Source: Diaminobutyricibacter sp049994905 (GTDB lineage: Bacteria; Actinomycetota; Actinomycetes; Actinomycetales; Microbacteriaceae). From it: DNA of 64,000 bases. Under the pieces are notes generated by a model that did not search any database, had not been told where the DNA came from, and saw only the letters and a program-made list of their open reading frames with translations. The stretch is from positions 868,001-932,000 of the forward strand of contig NZ_CP188258.1 of NCBI RefSeq assembly GCF_049994905.1, given 5' to 3'. The translations under genes and the position numbers were made by a program. Positions 24,894-33,233 of this stretch are shown here, one piece after another (position 1 is the first letter of the stretch; each line of letters starts with the position of its first letter).

Positions 24894-27080
24894 ATGCCGA
24901 AACGACGTCGTTTGGAACCCGGATCACCGTGGATCGAACTCAGCACCACCGCACAGGACTGGAAAGACGCCGATCCGTCGCTCCTGGCGACAATGCTCGG
25001 CCAGCTGCACCTCATCCGGGCCTTCGAAGAGGCGGTTCTCGAACTCGCCGGTGAGGGCATGGTGCACGGACCCGCCCACTCCAGCGTCGGGCAGGAAGGC
25101 GGTGCGGTCGGTTCGATCGTCGGCCTCAGCTCAGCGGATGCGGTCAACGGCTCCCACCGCGGGCACCACCAGTTCCTCGCCAAAGCCATCAACCATGTCA
25201 CCGGCGGCACCCTCTCGCTCACCTCGCTCGTCGATGACAGCGTGCAGTCCGTGCTCCAGCGAACGCTCGCCGAGATCCTCGGGCTCGCCCAGGGTTACTG
25301 CCGTGGGCGAGGCGGTTCGATGCACCTGCAGTGGTTCGAGGCGGGCGCACTCGGGACCAACGCCATCGTCGGTGGCGGGGTGCCGCTGGCGGCCGGCAAC
25401 GCCTGGGCACAGAAGAACGCCGGGACGAGCGACATCACCGTGTCGTACTTCGGTGACGGGGCGACCAACATCGGCTCGGTCCTGGAGACCATGAATCTCG
25501 CCTCGGCGTGGAAGCTGCCCCTCACGTTCTTCATCGAGAACAACCTGTACGCGGTGTCCACCAGCGTCGCTGAGGCGACCGGCGAACCGAGGCTCTCAGC
25601 GCGTGCACTCGGGTTCAACATCCCCTCGTGGCGGGTCGACGGGATGGATCCCCTCGCAGTGCATCTCGCGATGAAAGAAGCTGAGGCGGTCATGCGGTCG
25701 GGTGCGGGGCCCGCGGTCGTGGAAGCAGAGGTGTATCGGTTCTTCCACCAGAACGGCTCGTTCCCCGGTAGTGCATTCGGCTATCGAACAAAAGAGGAAG
25801 AGGCCTCGTGGCGAGCCAGGGACCCGCTCGACCGGGTCGCCGCTGAGATGAAGAAGCTCGGCCTCGTCGATGCTGCAGGCGTGGCCGAGGTGCGCACGCA
25901 GGCTCAAGCCGCCATGACCCGGGCCGTCGAGCAGTTGGTCGAAGCCGACCCGGACAACCCGGGCAAGCGGCGCATCCGCCCAGGCCTCTGGCCGAACGTC
26001 GACTTCGTGAACGTCGGAGTTCGGGGCGACGGCACCGAGCTGTCGGCAGCCAGGCCTCTGGAGCCCACCACCTTCACCGGTGCGAACGATACGAAGAAAT
26101 TCATCGACACCGTCGCCGCGGTGATGGATCGTCGTATGAGTTCGGACGACCGCATCGTCATCCTGGGTGAAGATGTGCACCGCCTCAACGGCGGCACCAA
26201 CGGGGCGACGAAAGGGCTCGTGGCGAAGTTCGCGGGCAGGGTGCTCGGAACTCCGATCAGCGAGAACGCCTTTGCGGGACTCGGCGGGGGGATCGCCCTC
26301 GACGGCCGATTCCGTCCCGTCATCGAATTCATGTACCCCGACTTCATGTGGGTGGCCGCGGACCAGCTCTTCAACCAGATCGGCAAAGCGCGTCACATGT
26401 TCGGCGGCGAAAACCCCGTTCCGCTGGTCCTGCGCACCAAAGTGGCCATGGGTTCCGGCTACGGCTCGCAGCACCTGATGGATCCTGCAGGCATCTTCGT
26501 CACCAGCCCCGGCTGGCGGATCGTCGCTCCCTCGTGCCCCGCCGATTACATCGGACTGATGAACAGTGCACTGACGCTCGACGACCCCGTGCTCGTCATC
26601 GAACATGTCGACCTCTACGCACAATCCGGTGAGGTTCCTGCGGGTGACCTCGACTATGTCATCCCGGTGGGTTCCGCGGCAGTGCGGCGCGAAGGAAACG
26701 ACCTCACCGTCATCAGCTACCTGTCGATGGTCGGCCACAGTCTCGAGGCGATCGAGCGCGTCGGAGTCGACGCCGAACTCATCGATCTGCGCTGGCTCGA
26801 TCGTGCATCCCTCGACTGGGAGACCATCGGTGCGAGCATCCGCAAAACCAACAACGTGCTGATCGTCGAGCAGGGTTCCCAGGGCACCTCGTACGGGGGC
26901 TGGCTGGCGGATGAGATCCAGCGTCGCTACTTCGACTGGCTGGACCAGCCGATCCAGCGGGTCACAGGAGCCGAGGCGAGTCCGAGCATCTCCCGGGTAC
27001 TGGAGCGCGCCGCCATTGCCCGGACCGAAGAAGTCGTCGCCGGCCTCGAGCTCGCGCTCGCCAACCGAGGGGGTGCGTAG
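24894..27080 (+). CDS. Fused E1 alpha-beta subunit of a 2-oxoacid (acetoin/branched-chain type) dehydrogenase
   Basis: A 728-residue thiamine-diphosphate enzyme in which the alpha subunit (1-~370) and beta subunit (~405-728) are one chain. Alpha-side TPP/Mg site: YFGDGATNIGSVLETMN then IENNLYAVST. The substrate-channel His and active-site regions are seen in GSHRGHHQFLA and CRGRGGSMH. Beta side: ILGEDVHRLNGGTNGATKGL, then PISENAFAGLGGGIAL, and the late YGGWLADEI. It would decarboxylate a 2-oxoacid or acetoin-like substrate and pass the acyl group to the lipoyl E2 encoded 2 bp downstream. No E3 gene is nearby, so a shared lipoamide dehydrogenase is implied. Confidence 0.9.
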   Translation: MPKRRRLEPGSPWIELSTTAQDWKDADPSLLATMLGQLHLIRAFEEAVLELAGEGMVHGPAHSSVGQEGGAVGSIVGLSSADAVNGSHRGHHQFLAKAINHVTGGTLSLTSLVDDSVQSVLQRTLAEILGLAQGYCRGRGGSMHLQWFEAGALGTNAIVGGGVPLAAGNAWAQKNAGTSDITVSYFGDGATNIGSVLETMNLASAWKLPLTFFIENNLYAVSTSVAEATGEPRLSARALGFNIPSWRVDGMDPLAVHLAMKEAEAVMRSGAGPAVVEAEVYRFFHQNGSFPGSAFGYRTKEEEASWRARDPLDRVAAEMKKLGLVDAAGVAEVRTQAQAAMTRAVEQLVEADPDNPGKRRIRPGLWPNVDFVNVGVRGDGTELSAARPLEPTTFTGANDTKKFIDTVAAVMDRRMSSDDRIVILGEDVHRLNGGTNGATKGLVAKFAGRVLGTPISENAFAGLGGGIALDGRFRPVIEFMYPDFMWVAADQLFNQIGKARHMFGGENPVPLVLRTKVAMGSGYGSQHLMDPAGIFVTSPGWRIVAPSCPADYIGLMNSALTLDDPVLVIEHVDLYAQSGEVPAGDLDYVIPVGSAAVRREGNDLTVISYLSMVGHSLEAIERVGVDAELIDLRWLDRASLDWETIGASIRKTNNVLIVEQGSQGTSYGGWLADEIQRRYFDWLDQPIQRVTGAEASPSISRVLERAAIARTEEVVAGLELALANRGGA

Positions 27081-27082
27081 TC

Positions 27083-28372
27083 ATGGCGACCATTCTCAGA
27101 ATGCCCGAAGTACTGGCGAACGCGACCGAAGCGGTCGTCGCAGCGTGGACGATCGAACCGGGCACCGCCTTCACTGTCGGCCAGACCATCGCCGAGATCG
27201 AGACGGAGAAGGCGCTCGTAGACCTGCCCGCAGAGCAGGACGGCATCCTGGGGCGCATCATCGCGTTGCCCGGCGATGCAACACGGGTCGGTGCCCCGAT
27301 CGCGGTCCTCGTCACCCTCGGCGAGACAGACGCAGAGATCGATGCGGCGCTCGGTTTGTCGGGTTCGGGTTCGGTCCCGCCTGTTGCAGAGGTGCCGAGC
27401 ACAGCTCCGGTCACGTCGGCACCGGCAGCGCAGGCGACAGTAATGCCGGCCAGATTGTTCGCCAGCCCGCTCGCGCGGCGCCTGGCACGGGAGAACGGAG
27501 TCGATCTCACGGGCGTGCGCCCCAGCGGCCCAGGAGGGCGGATCGTCAGGGCGGATGTGGAGGCGGCACTCGTGGCGATTCAGCCGGGCAGCGTCTCGGC
27601 GTCGCCGGTCGGCGTTCGCGAGGACGCGCCGGCGGTCTCGGCGGAACCCGCTGCACTCCCGGTGGCCCCGCCGGCCGCGTCGGATGCGCCCGGCGGATAC
27701 CTGGCGATTCCGCACACCGGAATGCGGCGCGCGATCGCGCGGCGCTTGACCGAAAGCAAGTCGACCGTTCCGCACTTCTACCTCACGGCGGACTGCCGGG
27801 TGGACGAACTCATCGCCTTGCGAAGTCGGATCAACGCAACGTCGTCGGTCAAGGTCTCGCTGAACGACTTCGTCGTCAAGGCCGCGGCACGCGCTTTCGC
27901 GGAGGTTCCGGAGTCGAACGTGACGTGGACGGATACGCACCTTCGGCAGTGGGAGTCGGTCGACATCGCGGTGGCAGTGGCGACCGAGGGCGGTCTCCTC
28001 ACCCCTGTCGTCAGGGGCGTCCAGGATCTCGGTCTCGGGGCACTCAGCGGCCGCATCGCCGAGCTCGTGCAGCGGGCCAGGGACGGTCGTCTGCGGCAGG
28101 ACGAACTCGAAGGCGGAAGCTTCGCCGTCACCAACCTGGGCATGTACGGAGTGACCGATTTCTCCGCCATCCTCAACCCGCCGCAGTCAGGCATCCTCGC
28201 CGTCGGTGCGGCAAAGCAGGTCCCCGTCGTAATCGAGGGAGAACTCGCCGTCGCGAACGTGATGCGGTGCACCCTGTCCGTCGACCATCGCGCGCTCGAT
28301 GGCGTGCTGGCCGCCCGTTGGCTCTCCGCGTTCGTCGCCGCCATCGAGAGTCCGCTCTCGATCCTGGTCTGA
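27083..28372 (+). CDS. E2 dihydrolipoamide acyltransferase
   Basis: A 429-residue E2. The N-terminal lipoyl domain carries the lipoylated Lys in IETEKALVDLPAEQDG (about residue 48). An Ala/Pro linker, then a peripheral-subunit-binding domain (FASPLARRLARENGVDL, then GPGGRIVRADV) near 130-165 and a second linker follow. The C-terminal catalytic domain holds SVDHRALDG, with the His-x3-Asp-Gly pair near residue 400. It accepts the acyl group from E1 and passes it to CoA. It is the partner of the fused E1 upstream; the acyl specificity is not evident. Confidence 0.92.
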   Translation: MATILRMPEVLANATEAVVAAWTIEPGTAFTVGQTIAEIETEKALVDLPAEQDGILGRIIALPGDATRVGAPIAVLVTLGETDAEIDAALGLSGSGSVPPVAEVPSTAPVTSAPAAQATVMPARLFASPLARRLARENGVDLTGVRPSGPGGRIVRADVEAALVAIQPGSVSASPVGVREDAPAVSAEPAALPVAPPAASDAPGGYLAIPHTGMRRAIARRLTESKSTVPHFYLTADCRVDELIALRSRINATSSVKVSLNDFVVKAAARAFAEVPESNVTWTDTHLRQWESVDIAVAVATEGGLLTPVVRGVQDLGLGALSGRIAELVQRARDGRLRQDELEGGSFAVTNLGMYGVTDFSAILNPPQSGILAVGAAKQVPVVIEGELAVANVMRCTLSVDHRALDGVLAARWLSAFVAAIESPLSILV

Positions 28373-28373
28373 C

Positions 28374-28472
28374 ATGGTCCCCGCATACACAGCGGCCTGG
28401 CTGATCGTCACCGTCACCATAGTGGTGATGGTGACGGCCTTCGTGGTCGATCATGTCAAGCGGCGTCCGTGA
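28374..28472 (+). CDS. Candidate 32-residue single-helix membrane peptide
   Basis: One base after the E2 stop, an ATG opens a 32-codon frame: MVPAYTAAWLIVTVTIVVMV, then TAFVVDHVKRRP. It is one hydrophobic helix (about residues 6-25) followed by a basic tail, the classic design of a small Nin-Cout membrane peptide. The overlap-like spacing would allow coupled translation. No ribosome site is visible apart from coupling. It could be a spurious frame, so confidence is moderate to low. Confidence 0.4.
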   Translation: MVPAYTAAWLIVTVTIVVMVTAFVVDHVKRRP

Positions 28473-28549
28473 CGGGTGTGAGTGCGAAGCCGAGGTGTCC
28501 GCATCGGTCGGCACGTGGCTGTTCAGTGAACGAACGACGAACAAGGTCG

Positions 28550-29536
28550 TCACCCGCTCGTGCGCAGACCCCTCGGAGGCATCACGGTGATGACGACGTT
28601 GCCGACCTTGCGGCCGGTCTCGACATACCGGTAGGCCTCGACGATCTGGTCGAGGGAGTAGCGCCTGTCGATCACAGGGCGGAACGCTCCGGACGCGATC
28701 CGGTCCCGCAGGTATTCGACGATCTCTTGGTTCTCGATCGGTAGCGGGAGCATCACCCGTCGACCACGGCCCAACCGCGTGAACAGGGGCAGATAGATGT
28801 TCTGGGCTCGCGGGCCAAGATCGGTCGTCAGGTAGAGCCCACGGGGGCTGAGCACCCGGCGGCATCGACGGATCGAGCTCTTCCCTACCGCATCAAAGAC
28901 CACGTCGTACTGATCTTCGCCTTCCGTGAAGTCCACGGCGTCACGGTCGATGACCCGATCAGCGCCAAGCCCTCGCACGAGATCGACGTGCGCGCTCCCG
29001 CAGACCGCGGTCACCCGAGCACCCAGGTCGACCAGAAGCTGCACGGCGGCGCTCCCGATCGCGCCTGTCGCGCCGTTGACAAGCACGTCCTGGCCATCGT
29101 GGATGCCCGCCTTCCGGATGACCGACAGGGCATAGTGCGCGCCCTCGGTTCCCGGCACAATGTCCTCGAACGAGATGCCGGCGGGGACCGGGGCGATCAT
29201 CCCGTCCTGCGGGATCGACACCAGTTCGGCGTGAGCCCCGAAGCGTCGGCTGTATCCGAATACCCGATCACCGACGGAGAACCGGGTCGCACCCGGCCCG
29301 ACCGACTCCACGACCCCTGCGAACTCGTTGCCGAGGATCGACGTCCGCGGCCGGAGAAGCCCGATCACCGGCCGAATGAAGAAGGGTTTCGCCGCCCGGA
29401 AACCGCAATCGGTCCGGTTGACCGTCGTTGCATGAACCTCGACCCGCACCTCGCCCGCACCCACCGGTGGAGCAGGTACCTCGACCAGGTGCACGACCTC
29501 CGGCGGTCCATATCTGGTCCGCACCGCAGCACGCAT
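28550..29536 (-). CDS. Zinc-independent MDR-family NAD(P)-dependent oxidoreductase (quinone reductase-like)
   Basis: A 328-residue medium-chain dehydrogenase/reductase starting at the ATG at 29536 behind a GAGGGGGATC ribosome site. The GroES-like N-terminal half includes GNEFAGVVESVGPGATRFSVGDRVFGY near 72-98. The nucleotide-binding half has VNGATGAIGSAAVQLL near 147-162. The catalytic-zinc ligands of alcohol dehydrogenases are lacking (VNRTDCGFR in place of the GxC site), as in quinone oxidoreductases. Downstream of, and possibly cotranscribed with, the monooxygenase-like gene at 29550. Confidence 0.85.
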   Translation of the reverse strand: MRAAVRTRYGPPEVVHLVEVPAPPVGAGEVRVEVHATTVNRTDCGFRAAKPFFIRPVIGLLRPRTSILGNEFAGVVESVGPGATRFSVGDRVFGYSRRFGAHAELVSIPQDGMIAPVPAGISFEDIVPGTEGAHYALSVIRKAGIHDGQDVLVNGATGAIGSAAVQLLVDLGARVTAVCGSAHVDLVRGLGADRVIDRDAVDFTEGEDQYDVVFDAVGKSSIRRCRRVLSPRGLYLTTDLGPRAQNIYLPLFTRLGRGRRVMLPLPIENQEIVEYLRDRIASGAFRPVIDRRYSLDQIVEAYRYVETGRKVGNVVITVMPPRGLRTSG

Positions 29537-29549
29537 AGTGTGATCCCCC

Positions 29550-29888
29550 TCAGACGTCGACCTCAAGGACCGTCGGCACGTGCTCAAGCCCGAGACCACT
29601 GTCTCCGTATGTGCTGATGACCTCGGCAATGACGACTCGGTGAGCGCCGATCCAGCGTTCATGCTGCCTCTTGGCCTCACGGTGGGTATCCATCCCGATC
29701 AGCTGATGCAACGCCTCGAGGGTCTCCCAGTAGTAAACCTCGGAGTACAGGCCGCTCTCTTCATTGGTCCACTCCTCTTCCCCAAGGAAGCCAGGGATCT
29801 GTCGTGCGCGTTCAGCGATCTCGTCGTTCAGGCGGTGAAAGTCCGCGTCGTACGGCTTCGCGTGGAAAATGAAAGTGGACGTGTACAT
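29550..29888 (-). CDS. Antibiotic biosynthesis monooxygenase (ABM)-like protein
   Basis: A 112-residue ferredoxin-like alpha/beta-barrel protein starting at the ATG at 29888, with CGAGGAGG upstream. YTSTFIFHAKPYDADFHRLND opens the first strand/helix, and IPGFLGEEEWTNEESGLYSEVYYWETLEAL, then HREAKRQHERW, follow the pattern of ABM-domain heme-degrading or quinol monooxygenases. Small dimeric members act on flavin-free aromatic substrates. It lies 13 bp upstream of the MDR oxidoreductase start, so the two are probably one operon, perhaps acting on a quinone. Confidence 0.75.
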   Translation of the reverse strand: MYTSTFIFHAKPYDADFHRLNDEIAERARQIPGFLGEEEWTNEESGLYSEVYYWETLEALHQLIGMDTHREAKRQHERWIGAHRVVIAEVISTYGDSGLGLEHVPTVLEVDV

Positions 29889-30158
29889 GATTCCTCCTCG
29901 ACGCATGGACTCTTGGTCGGCGGAACCGCGATGCGTTCAGGATCGCCGGAATTCGACTCCATGTTACGTCGGCTGCGGCCACGGACCAGGCCGAACAACT
30001 CACCGCCGATCTCACAACCATCATCGGCGCCTCATCCGCGCGACTGACGTCATGAGCTGCTTCGCCAGCTCGGCGAGGTTCTGCTCCAGGTCGTCTTCGG
30101 CCGCCGATGCCCGATCGATTCGAACAGGCGTTCTTCGTTCCGGGCCAGGCAACGCAGC

Positions 30159-31169
30159 TCAGAACCAGTGCCGCCGCTTGAGCGCGTAAAGCGCCCACAA
30201 CTCCAGGGCGATGATCGCCCCCGTGATCAGAACCCACCCGTATGCCCAGTCAGTTGCCGGGAGATTCTTGAAGTTCATCCCGTACAGCCCGGCGACCACC
30301 GCGGGAATCGCAAGGAGGGCGGCGAACGCCGAGATCGTCCTCGAGTCACTGTTCTGCTGTGACGCGACTGCGTTCTCGTGGGTGGAGATGACGCTGTCGA
30401 GCGCCGCCTCCTGGTCGCTCGTCAGACGGGCTGTGCTGGCGAGATCTGCGATGAGGTCTGAGATGTATGGAGCCAGTCCAGGATGCCGGAGCGTGTATTC
30501 GGCGAGTCTTTCCCGGGCGTTCTCGAACGCCACGGCCAGTCCAGTGACGGCCCGGTCGACCCTGCCGATCCTGCGACGCAGTCGGTAGATACGGAGGGCG
30601 TCGTCCTTCTGTTCCTCATCGAAGACCTGGTCTTCCACCTGTTCGAGTTCGTCCTCGATCTCGCGGCTGATGACGAGGTAGCCGCGCACGGCGGCCGAGA
30701 CCAGTGCGTGAACGGCGCCGAGGGTACCAAACGCCAGAACAGCAGGGTCGGCGCGATCGAGCGCCCTCACGGCGTCGGATGTGCCATCGTCGTCGCCGCG
30801 CCCGACGGTGAGGAGCAGGCCCGGCCGGGCGAAGATGTACAGCTCCGACATCGACGGCTCGCGGTCGGTCGCTACCGGGTGCAGAACCCGGAGCGCGACG
30901 AAGAGACGGTCGTCGAACCATTGCACCTTGGGTTGCTGTCGCCCGGAAACGATGTCTTCCACGGCCAGTGGATGCAGTCCGACGGCTTCTGTGGCGGCCT
31001 TCAGGTGCGCAGGCTCGTTGTCGATGAGCTCGATCCAGACGAAAGTGCCGTCATCGGCGCTTCGCGCATCCGTTTCATCCTCGGTCACCAGTGACTCCCG
31101 TTCGGTGAACGTTCCGTCGCTGTCGTAGATACGGATGCGCGCCTGCCCTCCAGCGCTCGTGAGCTGCAT
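30159..31169 (-). CDS. corA: CorA-family Mg2+/Co2+ transporter
   Basis: A 336-residue protein, counting from the ATG at 31169. A large N-terminal cytoplasmic funnel domain precedes a long coiled stalk helix and two C-terminal membrane helices. The diagnostic pore motif is present as YGMNFKNLP at the end of the first helix, and the second helix ends in a basic tail (ALKRRHWF). CorA pentamers conduct Mg2+ and some Co2+/Ni2+. The gene stands alone; an ~270-bp stretch with no convincing gene separates it from the ABM gene. Confidence 0.92.
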   Translation of the reverse strand: MQLTSAGGQARIRIYDSDGTFTERESLVTEDETDARSADDGTFVWIELIDNEPAHLKAATEAVGLHPLAVEDIVSGRQQPKVQWFDDRLFVALRVLHPVATDREPSMSELYIFARPGLLLTVGRGDDDGTSDAVRALDRADPAVLAFGTLGAVHALVSAAVRGYLVISREIEDELEQVEDQVFDEEQKDDALRIYRLRRRIGRVDRAVTGLAVAFENARERLAEYTLRHPGLAPYISDLIADLASTARLTSDQEAALDSVISTHENAVASQQNSDSRTISAFAALLAIPAVVAGLYGMNFKNLPATDWAYGWVLITGAIIALELWALYALKRRHWF

Positions 31170-31335
31170 GACGCGATTCTGACTGAACGAGGCCGCCTCC
31201 GCCAGAGTCTGTGCGCTGGATCGCCGGGAATGTCCGCGGCCACAATCTGACGGCCCCAATGGTGTTCGGCGCTCCATTGCCCTGCTCGGACGGCCGCGCC
31301 AGAATCGGGCTCACGTCGAGGGAATCAGAGCCATC

Positions 31336-31809
31336 ATGTCCATGAGCACGCAGGGCCTACTCGCCGACGCCGCGAAGAGACTCGGCGGCGCCTGGTGGTT
31401 TTTGCTCATCGCCGGAATCATCTGGATCATCATCGGTTTCGTCGTGCTGCGCTTCGACCGGAGCACCGTCTACGTCGTGTCGATCGTCTTCGGAGTGATG
31501 CTGCTCCTGGCGGCTTTCGGCGAGATCTTTCGCGCTTTCATCATCGGTGGAGGGTGGCGCATCTGGCACGTCATCTTCGCGGCCCTGCTGGTCGCCGCAG
31601 CGGTGATCGCCTTCGTGAACCCTGGAGCCACTTTCGAATCGCTCGCCATCGTCGCCGGTTTCTATTTCGTCTTCATCGGCATCTACGACGTGGCCACCAG
31701 TCTCTTCACGAGCGCACTGATTCCGACCTGGTGGCTCCAGCTGCTCGGGGTTATGCGGCGTCTTGAAGCACCACGGTCTGGTTTGAGTGTTCGAACCTGG
31801 CTTGGGTGA
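31336..31809 (+). pseudogene. HdeD-family membrane protein truncated by an IS remnant
   Basis: The first ~138 residues give a proper HdeD/DUF308 protein with paired helices: WWFLLIAGIIWIIIGFVVLRFDRSTV, GVMLLLAAFGEIFRAF, then VIAFVNPGATFESLAIVAGFYFVFIGIYDV. After TWWLQLLG (about base 31750) the frame reads into the antisense strand of a transposase tail and ends 19 residues later with unrelated sequence. The final helix and C terminus of the family (usual length ~180-200) are missing. Membrane insertion of the first five helices could still occur, so residual function is possible but doubtful. Confidence 0.75.
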
Positions 31810-31935
31810 GGCGCCCGAGGAAGGCGTGCCGGCGGCGCCGGTTGTAGCGGTCTTGGATGGGGTTACGCCACTCAGCGACGTCAAGCGGCTTGCCTCGGAT
31901 ATGGCCGCAGATCAGGCGACCAAGGGGCAGTTTGA
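31751..31935 (-). mobile_element. IS3-type transposase 3' fragment
   Basis: The minus strand from about 31935 to the TAA at 31751 reads DVAEWRNPIQDRYNRRRRHA, then FLGRLTQARFEHSNQTVVLQ, then DAA. The YNRRRRHxxLGxxxxxxFE block is the C-terminal end of the DDE domain of IS3-family transposases, and the Ala-rich end is common in actinobacterial copies. The upstream transposase region (DDE Asp residues, orfA) is absent, so it is a dead remnant. Its end abuts the truncated HdeD coding sequence. Confidence 0.7.
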
Positions 31936-31937
31936 TC

Positions 31938-31997
31938 GTGCCAGTAACGCAACAGGATGTCGCGGACGTCGCCGGGGTCTCCCGTCGAACATCGTCC
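31938..31997 (+). pseudogene. 5' stub of a LacI-family regulator gene
   Basis: From GTG 31938 the plus strand reads VPVTQQDVADVAGVSRRTSS, which is the start of a LacI-type helix-turn-helix (TQxDVAxxAGVSxxTVS). After about 20 codons the similarity ends, and the sequence runs into the 3' end of the ROK gene on the other strand. Only the first helices remain, without dimerisation or ligand domains. Its position right beside the IS fragment points to an IS-mediated deletion. Confidence 0.5.
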
Positions 31998-32015
31998 ATC
32001 AGCTCAGCGAGCGAG

Positions 32016-33233
32016 TCACGCGAACTGGTGGTTCACGGCTTCCGCGGAGTACAGGGCGTCAGTGACGATCCGCGCCATTCCCACCAGCCCAGCATCGGAT
32101 CCGAGTTCGCCGAGCCGCACCTCCAGGTTGCGCGTGGCTCGGGGGAGCGAGCGGAGATAGAGCGTCTCCCGTAGTCCGGCGATCAGGGAGCTCGATGCGA
32201 GATCGCCGCTGACGACGAGGACGCCGGGATTGATCATTGATACGACGGTCGCCATGACCTCTCCGATGCGCCGGCCGGCGTCGTGCGTGAGACCGAGCGC
32301 TTCAACGTTGCCGGCTTTCAGGAGCCGGGCGACATCCCTTCCGGATCGCGCGGGTACGCCGTTCTCGCTCAAGTGCTGTGCGACGGCGCGCCCGCTCGCT
32401 ACGGCAGCGAGGCAGCCGCGGGAGCCGCACTGGCAGATCGCTTCTTCACCCTCGATCCTGATGTGGCCGATGTCGCCGGCTCCGCCGTCGATTCCGTGGT
32501 AGACCGATCCGCCAATGATCAGGCCGGAGCCGATACCGGTCGAAACCTTCACTAGGCAGACCGAGGTGCTCGAGGCGAAGTTGGTGGACTGCTCTCCGAA
32601 CGCCATCGCGTCGGCGTCGTTCTCGACGAAGGTCGGCACGGGGATGAAGTCGGCCAGGTGGTCGACGATGGGGTAGGCGTCCCATCCGGGCATGATGGGC
32701 GGTTGCGCGGGACGTCGGGTCGTGGGATCGACGGGCCCCGGAACAGAGATCCCTGCACCGACGACCGGACGGCCGCCGGATTGCGCATCCACGAGCCGGA
32801 GCATCGACGCGGCGAGCGCATCCAAGACGACCTTGGGTCCGTCGCTTACGGCGACATCCACGGTGTCGCGGGCGATGATCCGGCCGCTCAGGTCGGTGAG
32901 CGCCACGGAGGAGTGCGCCGTCTCAACCGTCGCGACGGCGAGGACGGAACGCTCGATGTCGAACTCCAGCTGATCCGGTCTGCGGCCTCCAGTCGCACCT
33001 CCGCCCCCAGCGCGGTCGGTGACGAGCCCGGCGTCGATGAGGGCGTCGACCCGCTGGGCGACGGTGAGTCTCGAGAGGCCGGTTTGGTGCTGGATGTCGC
33101 GTCGCGTGTTCGCGGTCGAACGACGGATGAGCTGCAGTACGTCTCCGGGACCTGAACTCATCAGCCGCCTTTCCGCCGGGGCCACCCATTCGCGCAGTCC
33201 CATCGTAGGAGATGCCGGCTCTGCCGAACTCAT
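32016..33233 (-). CDS. ROK-family transcriptional repressor
   Basis: About 405 residues when started at the ATG at 33233, which overlaps the upstream permease stop as ATGA; in-frame ATGs at 33203 and 33161 are alternatives. An N-terminal winged helix (TANTRRDIQHQTGLSRLTVAQRVDALIDAGLV) precedes the ROK sugar-kinase-like domain, with VGAGISVPGPVD, ENDADAMAFGE, and the zinc-type CQCGSRGCLAAV motif. STGIGSGLIIGG and GDIGHIRI are also typical. It probably senses the sugar imported by the ABC system. The palindrome at 36516-36534 between the divergent operons is a good candidate operator. Confidence 0.9.
   Translation of the reverse strand: MSSAEPASPTMGLREWVAPAERRLMSSGPGDVLQLIRRSTANTRRDIQHQTGLSRLTVAQRVDALIDAGLVTDRAGGGGATGGRRPDQLEFDIERSVLAVATVETAHSSVALTDLSGRIIARDTVDVAVSDGPKVVLDALAASMLRLVDAQSGGRPVVGAGISVPGPVDPTTRRPAQPPIMPGWDAYPIVDHLADFIPVPTFVENDADAMAFGEQSTNFASSTSVCLVKVSTGIGSGLIIGGSVYHGIDGGAGDIGHIRIEGEEAICQCGSRGCLAAVASGRAVAQHLSENGVPARSGRDVARLLKAGNVEALGLTHDAGRRIGEVMATVVSMINPGVLVVSGDLASSSLIAGLRETLYLRSLPRATRNLEVRLGELGSDAGLVGMARIVTDALYSAEAVNHQFA

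Noticed and set aside
26911..28404. 497-codon plus-strand frame over the E1/E2 junction
   Set aside because: Out-of-frame shadow of the E2 gene; extremely Arg-rich, no recognisable domain.
29889..30158. Possible short minus-strand gene between CorA and the ABM gene
   Set aside because: Frames there change every few dozen codons. A helical stretch near 30060-30110 is not enough to call a gene or remnant.
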